Source of the DNA: Comamonas sp. lk
Lineage (GTDB): Bacteria; Pseudomonadota; Gammaproteobacteria; Burkholderiales; Burkholderiaceae_C
Assembly (NCBI GenBank): GCA_945875225.1
Contig: CAMCJY010000147.1
Span: forward strand, 1 to 5,671
Reading direction: 5' to 3'
DNA length: 5,671 nt
This document shows, in pieces, positions 1-5,671 of this stretch (the stretch's first letter is position 1; each line of letters starts with the position of its first letter). The notes under the pieces were generated by a model, which did not search any database, was not told the origin of the DNA, and saw nothing but the letters and a program-made list of their open reading frames with translations. A program made the translations under genes and the position numbers.

Positions 1-1146
1 TGCGCCATGCTGGAGTCCATCTTGATGCAGGCGGGTTACCGCACGGCGGTGTATTCCTCGCCGCATTTGGTGCATTTTGAAGAGCGCCTTCGCCTGCAAG
101 GGCAAAGCGTCGATGCAGACGCATTGACGCAAGGTTTTGCCCGCGTAGAAGCGGCGCGCACGGCTGGCCCGCAGCCGGTGTCCCTGACCTATTTCGAGTT
201 TTCCACTCTGGCCATCATGGACGTGATGCGCGCGCAGCCGCTGGATGTGGCAATTCTGGAGGTGGGCATGGGCGGGCGACTGGACGCGGTCAACATCATC
301 GACGCCGATTGCGCGGTGATCACCAGCATCGACCTGGACCATATGGAGTTTTTGGGCACTGACCGGGAGACGATTGGCTTTGAAAAGGCAGGCATTATGC
401 GCACCGGCCGCCCGGTGGTGGTCAGCGATCCGGTACCACCGCAAAGCGTGCTGGACCATGCGCTGGAAATCGGCGCCGACTTGTGGCGCGTGGGCCGGGA
501 CTTCAACACCCGGGGCGACCCGCAGCAGTGGGAGTGGGCCGGTAGGGGGCGGCGCTACAGTGGCTTGGCCTATCCCGCTTTGCGCGGCGCCAACCAGCTG
601 GTGAACGCGGCGGGTGTGTTGGCGGCTTTGACTGCTTTGCGGGACCAACTCCCGGTCACCGCGCAGGCGATACGCAACGGGCTGGCTATGGTGGAATTTG
701 CCGGGCGCTTTCAAATCATTCCAGGCAGCCCGAGCTTGGTGCTGGATGTGGCGCATAACCCGCATTCAGTGGCGGCGCTGGCTGCCAATTTGGATGCCAT
801 GGGCTTTTTCCCGCGCACCCATGCGGTATTCGGGGCTATGGCGGACAAAGACCTAGCGCCTATGCTGGCGCGCATGAACCCGCTGGTCGAGTGCTGGTAT
901 TTCACTGATTTGCCTACTGCACGCGCTGCCTCAGGAGTGGATTTAATGCAAGCCTGGCGGGCCCAAAATACGCGTAAAGACGTTAGCGCCAAGGCCTTTT
1001 CGGACCCGCAATCGGCCTTGCAAGAGGCCCTTGGCTGCGCCGACCCCGCTGATAGAATCCTTGTGTTTGGTTCGTTTTACACCGTTGGCGGTGTACTCCA
1101 GCAAGGGATTCCCCGGCTTTCCGGAGCGCACCTCGCATCCTCTTAA
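1..1146 (+). CDS. folC: FolC, bifunctional dihydrofolate synthase / folylpolyglutamate synthase (5' end cut off)
   Basis: This cytoplasmic Mur-ligase-family enzyme joins glutamate to dihydropteroate and adds further glutamates to folates, using ATP. The frame is open from base 1 (Cys-Ala before the Met at 7), and that Met lies inside the conserved helix after the P-loop, so it is not the start. The start and the GTNGKGS loop lie outside the window; 381 residues remain of a family usually near 420-440. Visible motifs are SSPHLVHFEERLR (52-90), EVGMGGRLDAVN (259-294), the metal/ATP-site segment DLDHMEFLG (331-357), EKAGI (382-396), DVAHNPHS of the C-terminal glutamate-ligase domain (745-768), VFGAMADKD (829-855) and the closing VFGSFYTVGG (1063-1092). 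No frameshift or missing key residue is seen in the part present. It lies 11 bases upstream of the SPOR gene, the same order as in E. coli. Identification is firm; dual activity is inferred from proteobacterial relatives. Confidence 0.97.
   Translation, partial: CAMLESILMQAGYRTAVYSSPHLVHFEERLRLQGQSVDADALTQGFARVEAARTAGPQPVSLTYFEFSTLAIMDVMRAQPLDVAILEVGMGGRLDAVNIIDADCAVITSIDLDHMEFLGTDRETIGFEKAGIMRTGRPVVVSDPVPPQSVLDHALEIGADLWRVGRDFNTRGDPQQWEWAGRGRRYSGLAYPALRGANQLVNAAGVLAALTALRDQLPVTAQAIRNGLAMVEFAGRFQIIPGSPSLVLDVAHNPHSVAALAANLDAMGFFPRTHAVFGAMADKDLAPMLARMNPLVECWYFTDLPTARAASGVDLMQAWRAQNTRKDVSAKAFSDPQSALQEALGCADPADRILVFGSFYTVGGVLQQGIPRLSGAHLASS
1031..1058 (+). promoter_or_regulatory. Candidate sigma-70 promoter inside the 3' end of folC
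   Basis: TTGGCT (1031-1036) and TAGAAT (1053-1058) are separated by 16 bases. They match the sigma-70 consensus at 4 of 6 (TTGACA) and 5 of 6 (TATAAT) positions. Transcription would start near 1065, about 90 bases before the SPOR-gene start, and could drive the SPOR gene, cvpA, purF and genes beyond. The -10 spans codons Asp-AGA-Ile; AGA is a rare arginine codon in GC-rich genomes, which hints at selection on the DNA. This rests on sequence only, and the match could be chance. Confidence 0.35.
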
Positions 1147-1157
1147 AAAATCACGCT

Positions 1158-1952
1158 ATGGCATTTTTCAAGTTTCGCAAAGACGGTGCCGAGCCTGCAG
1201 CCCCCGCACCGGCCGCCGAAAGCTTGGAAGCCATGCGCAAACGGGCCCGTCAACGGCTGATTGGCGCGGCGGCTTTGGTACTGATCGGGGTGGTTGGTTT
1301 CCCCTTGCTGTTTGACAGCCAGCCGCGCCCGATTGATGTAAATATTGCCATCAATATTCCCGAGAAGAACAAAGTAGCGCCCCTGGCGGCGACTCCCTCG
1401 GTGGTGACAGCGTCGCAGGCGGAGGCGCCGCAGCCACCCAAGGTTGAGCCGGTGGAAAAAGAAACGCTGGTCTATCCTGCCCCTGGCGAAAAAGCGGTCG
1501 TGGCTGCTGCCGTCGGTGCGCCTGAAAAGGCAGCTGCGGACAAAGCCAGTGCGCAAACGCCGCCGCTTGCCGATGCCAAGGGCATAGCAAAGACCGAAAG
1601 CAAGGCAGAGGCGCTTGCCAAACCCCAAATTAAAGCAAGCGATACCCCACCCACGGCCGAGGCCGCCAAAGCCCAGACTTTGCTAGAAGGCAAAGAGCCG
1701 GCGCCAGAAGCGCCTGGGCCGAGCCCGCGCTATGTGGTGCAAGTGGGCGCATTTGCCGAAGCGCAAAAAGCCCAGGAAGCGCGCCAAATCCTGGAAAAAG
1801 CCGGATTCAAGACGTATACCCAGGCCATCACCAATAGCGATGGCAAGCGCATCCGGGTTCGTGTAGGGCCTTTTGCCATCAAAGCAGAGGCGGATAAATC
1901 CGCAGAAAAGATCAAGTCGCTGAATCTTCCCGCTGCGGTTTTAACGCTGTAG
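1158..1952 (+). CDS. dedD: DedD-like SPOR-domain cell-division protein
   Basis: This is a single-pass inner-membrane protein expected to bind denuded septal peptidoglycan and help cell constriction. Of 264 residues, about 1-33 form a basic cytoplasmic tail (RKRARQR just before the membrane) and about 34-52 a hydrophobic segment (LIGAAALVLIGVVGFPLLF). A periplasmic linker of about 130 residues, rich in Ala, Pro, Lys and Glu, then leads to a C-terminal SPOR domain (about 191-264) with the typical YVVQVGAF opening and a RIRVRVGPF strand. The start is set by the ATG 11 bases after the folC stop, the only one giving the full cytoplasmic tail; no clear Shine-Dalgarno sequence precedes it. The symbol dedD rests on domain layout plus position between folC and cvpA as in E. 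coli. SPOR domains diverge strongly, so the family is certain but strict orthology less so. The linker is low-complexity and probably fast-evolving. Confidence 0.9.
   Translation: MAFFKFRKDGAEPAAPAPAAESLEAMRKRARQRLIGAAALVLIGVVGFPLLFDSQPRPIDVNIAINIPEKNKVAPLAATPSVVTASQAEAPQPPKVEPVEKETLVYPAPGEKAVVAAAVGAPEKAAADKASAQTPPLADAKGIAKTESKAEALAKPQIKASDTPPTAEAAKAQTLLEGKEPAPEAPGPSPRYVVQVGAFAEAQKAQEARQILEKAGFKTYTQAITNSDGKRIRVRVGPFAIKAEADKSAEKIKSLNLPAAVLTL
1332..1358 (+). repeat. AT-rich overlapping inverted repeats within the SPOR gene
   Basis: Two perfect 7-bp inverted repeats overlap and cannot form together: ATTGATG (1332-1338) with CATCAAT (1349-1355), and AATATTG (1341-1347) with CAATATT (1352-1358). 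The stretch 1331-1358 has 7 G/C in 28 bases, far below its surroundings. Part of the symmetry is explained by coding: the dipeptide Asn-Ile occurs twice as AAT ATT, and AATATT is its own reverse complement. The repeats are real in sequence; no function is shown. Confidence 0.5.
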
Positions 1953-1964
1953 TGCAAACAGGCG

Positions 1965-2450
1965 ATGGCCGATCTCGATTGGATTTGTTTGGCCGTGCTG
2001 GCCTTGTCGCTGTCCATCGGTGCCTGGCGCGGTTTGGTCTATGAGCTTCTGTCTGTGGTCAATTGGGTGCAGGCCTTTGTGTTGGCGCAGTGGGCCGCGC
2101 CATCGATAGCGCAATGGCTGCCTATGCACGGTGCCAGCGACATGGTGCGCTATGGGGCCGCATTTTTTTGCTCTTTTATTTTGTGCTTGCTGGCCGGTAG
2201 TGTGCTGGTGTTTTTGACCAAAAAAGTGGTCCACGTTAGCGGCATGGGCTTGGTGGACCGGTTCCTGGGGCTGGCCTTTGGCAGCTTGCGGGCGATGGTG
2301 ATACTGCTTATTGCGGCGCTGGCATTGCGTATGACGCCCTTGGCCCGTAGCGATTGGTGGCTGCAGGCCTATAGTCCGCGCATTGCACAATCGGTGCTGT
2401 CCGGACTCAAACCCTGGCTGCCCCAGGCCTTAAGTCCCTATTTACCTTGA
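1965..2450 (+). CDS. cvpA: CvpA family inner-membrane protein
   Basis: CvpA is a small integral inner-membrane protein, first linked to colicin V production in E. coli and later to envelope stress tolerance; its molecular activity is not established. The 161 residues fit the family length of about 160-190. Four hydrophobic segments are visible at about 5-21, 28-43, 64-84 and 101-121. The stretch after residue 95 (GLVDRFLGLAFGSLRA) is the conserved CvpA motif leading into the last helix. A short tail rich in Pro and Trp follows. The start lies 12 bases after the SPOR-gene stop and places MADLDW directly before helix 1, as is usual. Only a weak AGG lies close to the ATG; GCAAAC sits 5 bases upstream of it, as it also does before purF. 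Position immediately before purF is conserved across many proteobacteria, which adds strong support. Confidence 0.95.
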   Translation: MADLDWICLAVLALSLSIGAWRGLVYELLSVVNWVQAFVLAQWAAPSIAQWLPMHGASDMVRYGAAFFCSFILCLLAGSVLVFLTKKVVHVSGMGLVDRFLGLAFGSLRAMVILLIAALALRMTPLARSDWWLQAYSPRIAQSVLSGLKPWLPQALSPYLP

Positions 2451-2465
2451 GCGAGCAAACCTAGC

Positions 2466-3962
<1,497 letters not shown>

Positions 3963-3993
3963 CCAGAGCCCCGAATTAACTTCTAGAGATCCC

Positions 3994-5205
3994 ATGCCAA
4001 GCCATCCATTGCCCCCCGGATTGCATCCTGACACCCTGGCCCAACGCGTAGCCATGGAGCGCAGCCAGTACGGCGAAAATTCCGAAGCGCTGTACCTGAG
4101 CAGCGGCTATGTGCAGCCCACGGCCGAGGTCTCGGCGCGCCGTTTCGGCGGTGAAGACGAGGGCTTCACCTATGGCCGTTCAGGCAACCCCACGGTCAGT
4201 AGTTTTGAAATGCGCCTGGCCGCTATGGAAGGCACTGAGGCGGCGCTAGCGACCTCTTCGGGCATGTCGGCGGTGATGCTAATGCTCTTTAGCCTGCTTA
4301 AGGCGGGTGACCATGTGCTGTATTCCCAGTCTATGTTTGGCTCTACCATCAAGCTGATTGGCTCGGAGTTTGCCCGCTTTGGGGTGGAGTCCAGCATCGT
4401 GCCGCAAACCGACCTTGCCGCTTGGAAAGCTGCCATCCGCCCCAACACCAAGCTATTGTTCGCAGAGACGCCGACCAACCCCCTGACCGAGGTCTGCGAC
4501 ATACAAGCCTTAGCCGATCTGGCCCACAACGCAGGCGCTTTGTTGGCAGTAGACAATTGCTTTGCCACACCGGTGTTGCAGCGCCCCATGGACATGGGTA
4601 GCGATATCGTGATGCATTCGGGCACTAAGTATTTGGACGGGCAGGGCCGCGTCATGGCCGGGGCGCTGTGCGCAAGCGATGCCTTGATTAACGGCAAGTG
4701 TTTGCCGGTCATGAAAAACAGTGGCATGGTGCTCTCGCCTTTTAACGCCTGGGTAGTGCTCAAAGGGCTGGAAACCTTGGACATTCGTATGCGCGCCCAA
4801 AGCGCCCGCGCCCATGCCCTGGCGCTGTGGCTGGAGAAGCAGCCCTTGGTGCAGCGCGTCTTTTACCCGGGCTTGCCTAGCCACCCGCAGCATGCCTTGT
4901 CCATGAAGCAGATGTCTAATTTGGGTGGTGCCGTGGTGTCTTTCGAGCTCAAGGCTGCCAACCCCGAACTTGCGCGCAGTCGGGCCTTTCATGTGCTGGA
5001 CAGTTTGCGCGTGCTATCGCTTTGCACCAACCTGGGCGATACCAAAACCTTGTTGACGCACCCTGCCAGTACCTCGCACGGTAAATTGGCCGAGGCGCAG
5101 CGCCAGGCCGCCGGCATCGGTCAGGGCTTGATCCGCGTGGCCGTAGGGTTGGAGCATGTGGGTGATATGCAGGATGACTTGCTGCGCGGTCTGGACACAC
5201 TTTGA
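3994..5205 (+). CDS. metZ: MetZ, O-succinylhomoserine sulfhydrylase
   Basis: This PLP-dependent cytoplasmic enzyme is expected to make homocysteine directly from O-succinylhomoserine and sulfide, bypassing cystathionine. The 403 residues match the Cys/Met-metabolism (gamma-family) length. Visible residues are Tyr60 and Arg62 in YGRSGNPT (phosphate contact from the partner subunit), SSGMSAV, Asp187 in AVDNCFATP (PLP ring nitrogen) and the Schiff-base Lys212 in HSGTKYLDGQGR. The Asp-Lys spacing of 25 equals that of E. coli MetB. The DGQGR sequence after the lysine is the MetZ type; MetB/MetC proteins usually have a NGHSD-like sequence there, and MetY proteins are longer with insertions. A place next to purF is also known in Pseudomonas. 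Substrate choice (succinyl versus acetyl ester) cannot be settled from sequence. The gap to purF (31 bases) is the widest in the window; a weak GAGA lies just before the ATG. An ATG at 4054 would delete conserved N-terminal sequence and is rejected. Confidence 0.94.
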   Translation: MPSHPLPPGLHPDTLAQRVAMERSQYGENSEALYLSSGYVQPTAEVSARRFGGEDEGFTYGRSGNPTVSSFEMRLAAMEGTEAALATSSGMSAVMLMLFSLLKAGDHVLYSQSMFGSTIKLIGSEFARFGVESSIVPQTDLAAWKAAIRPNTKLLFAETPTNPLTEVCDIQALADLAHNAGALLAVDNCFATPVLQRPMDMGSDIVMHSGTKYLDGQGRVMAGALCASDALINGKCLPVMKNSGMVLSPFNAWVVLKGLETLDIRMRAQSARAHALALWLEKQPLVQRVFYPGLPSHPQHALSMKQMSNLGGAVVSFELKAANPELARSRAFHVLDSLRVLSLCTNLGDTKTLLTHPASTSHGKLAEAQRQAAGIGQGLIRVAVGLEHVGDMQDDLLRGLDTL

Positions 5206-5217
5206 CTTTGAATCGGC

Positions 5218-5671
5218 ATGACTAAAACACGTACCCGCTTTGCGCCTTCGCCTACCGGCTTTATTCACCTGGGCAATATTCGATCGGCTTTGTATCCCTG
5301 GGCGTTTGCCCGCGCCACCGGTGGCGACTTTATTTTGCGCATCGAAGATACCGACGAAGACCGCAGCACGCAGGCGGCGGTCGATGTCATTTTGGAGGGC
5401 ATGCGCTGGCTAGGCTTGGAGCCTGACGAAGGGCCCTTCTACCAAATGCAGCGTATGGCGCGCTACAAAGACGTTCTCTTGCAATTGCAAGCAGACGGCT
5501 GGGTGTATCCCTGCTATGTGAGCGTTGCCCAGCTCGACGCCTTGCGCGAGCGCCAAATGGCGGCCAAAGAAAAGCCCCGTTACGACGGCACTTGGCGGCC
5601 TGAGCCGGGCAAAGTGCTGCCCCCTGTCCCCCCAGGCGTGGTGCCCGTGCTCCGCTTTAAAAACCCGCAAA
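5218..5671 (+). CDS. gltX: GltX, glutamyl-tRNA synthetase (3' end beyond the window)
   Basis: This class I aminoacyl-tRNA synthetase charges tRNA(Glu) with glutamate in the cytoplasm. Only the first 151 residues, part of the Rossmann catalytic domain, are present; the family is about 460-500 long, and the KMSKS loop and anticodon-binding domain lie outside. The start MTKTRTRFAPSPTG puts the conserved glutamate-site peptide at the usual distance. The HIGH-type ATP motif is FIHLGN (15-20), and RIEDTD (41-46) follows. The frame runs open to the window edge. Of the four zinc ligands of E. coli GluRS, only the first is kept (Cys99); Val101 and Trp126 stand where the next two cysteines would be. 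The discriminating sequence GTWRPEPG is familiar from Burkholderiales bacterial-type GluRS. The start is 12 bases after metZ, without a clear Shine-Dalgarno, which suggests cotranscription or translational coupling. GluRS is preferred over GluQ-RS because of the full-length-type N-terminus and the long insert after residue 100. Confidence 0.95.
   Translation, partial: MTKTRTRFAPSPTGFIHLGNIRSALYPWAFARATGGDFILRIEDTDEDRSTQAAVDVILEGMRWLGLEPDEGPFYQMQRMARYKDVLLQLQADGWVYPCYVSVAQLDALRERQMAAKEKPRYDGTWRPEPGKVLPPVPPGVVPVLRFKNPQ

Noticed and set aside
7..9. The Met at 7 as the folC start
   Set aside because: The reading frame continues upstream to base 1, and the residues around this Met belong to the conserved helix after the P-loop, so the true start is outside the window.
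1951..1968. Possible PurR operator before cvpA, as in E. coli
   Set aside because: Only the GCAAAC half matches; the following eight bases match the second half at about one position. PurR of this type is also not expected in Burkholderiales. The shared GCAAAC spacing is kept as a separate weak finding.
1143..2390. Antisense open frames opposite the SPOR gene (1143-1628) and cvpA (1941-2390)
   Set aside because: Both are in codon register with the sense genes and are of low-complexity or Gln/His-rich composition; they mirror sense codon bias.
2413..2427. Inverted repeat CCTGG-N5-CCAGG near the end of cvpA as a terminator
   Set aside because: The stem is only 5 bp, lies inside the coding sequence, and has no T-run after it.
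4170..4784. A 204-codon open frame on the - strand opposite metZ
   Set aside because: It lies wholly within the well-supported metZ, has no recognisable domain and no neighbouring - strand gene; long open antisense frames are common in GC-rich DNA.

Overview
The window is a compact block of housekeeping genes, all on the + strand, from a GC-rich betaproteobacterium. The protein sequences look most like Burkholderiales, probably Comamonadaceae; this placement comes from recognising the proteins, not from a database search. Examples are the GluRS N-terminus reading FAPSPTGFIHLGNIRSA, the DGQGR-type MetZ active-site loop, and the gene order folC - dedD-like SPOR gene - cvpA - purF - metZ - gltX. 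I see no mobile element, CRISPR array, RNA gene, phage gene or island signature.

Layout: folC (1-1146) is cut at its 5' end by the window edge, just after the ATP-binding P-loop. A dedD-like SPOR-domain cell-division gene follows (1158-1952), then cvpA (1965-2450), purF (2466-3962), metZ (3994-5205) and the 5' third of gltX (5218 to the window end). Gaps between genes are 11, 12, 15, 31 and 12 bases. None holds a recognisable terminator and none is preceded by a strong Shine-Dalgarno sequence, so the block reads as one operon or a coupled transcription unit. No gene-free stretch is longer than 31 bases. The first four genes keep the classical proteobacterial order (E. coli accD-folC-dedD-cvpA-purF), so accD is expected just upstream of the window.

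Functional logic: FolC polyglutamylates folates, which supply one-carbon units to purine and methionine synthesis. PurF commits PRPP and glutamine to purine synthesis. MetZ makes homocysteine, the substrate for folate-dependent methionine synthase. GltX charges tRNA with glutamate. The SPOR protein (septal peptidoglycan) and CvpA (inner membrane) are envelope proteins carried along in this ancient cluster.

I found no previously undescribed system here. The points worth a second look are modest: a promoter-like sequence inside the 3' end of folC that uses a rare AGA codon, a GCAAAC element at the same distance from the cvpA and purF starts, loss of the zinc-ligand set in GluRS, and a small AT-rich inverted-repeat patch in the SPOR gene.
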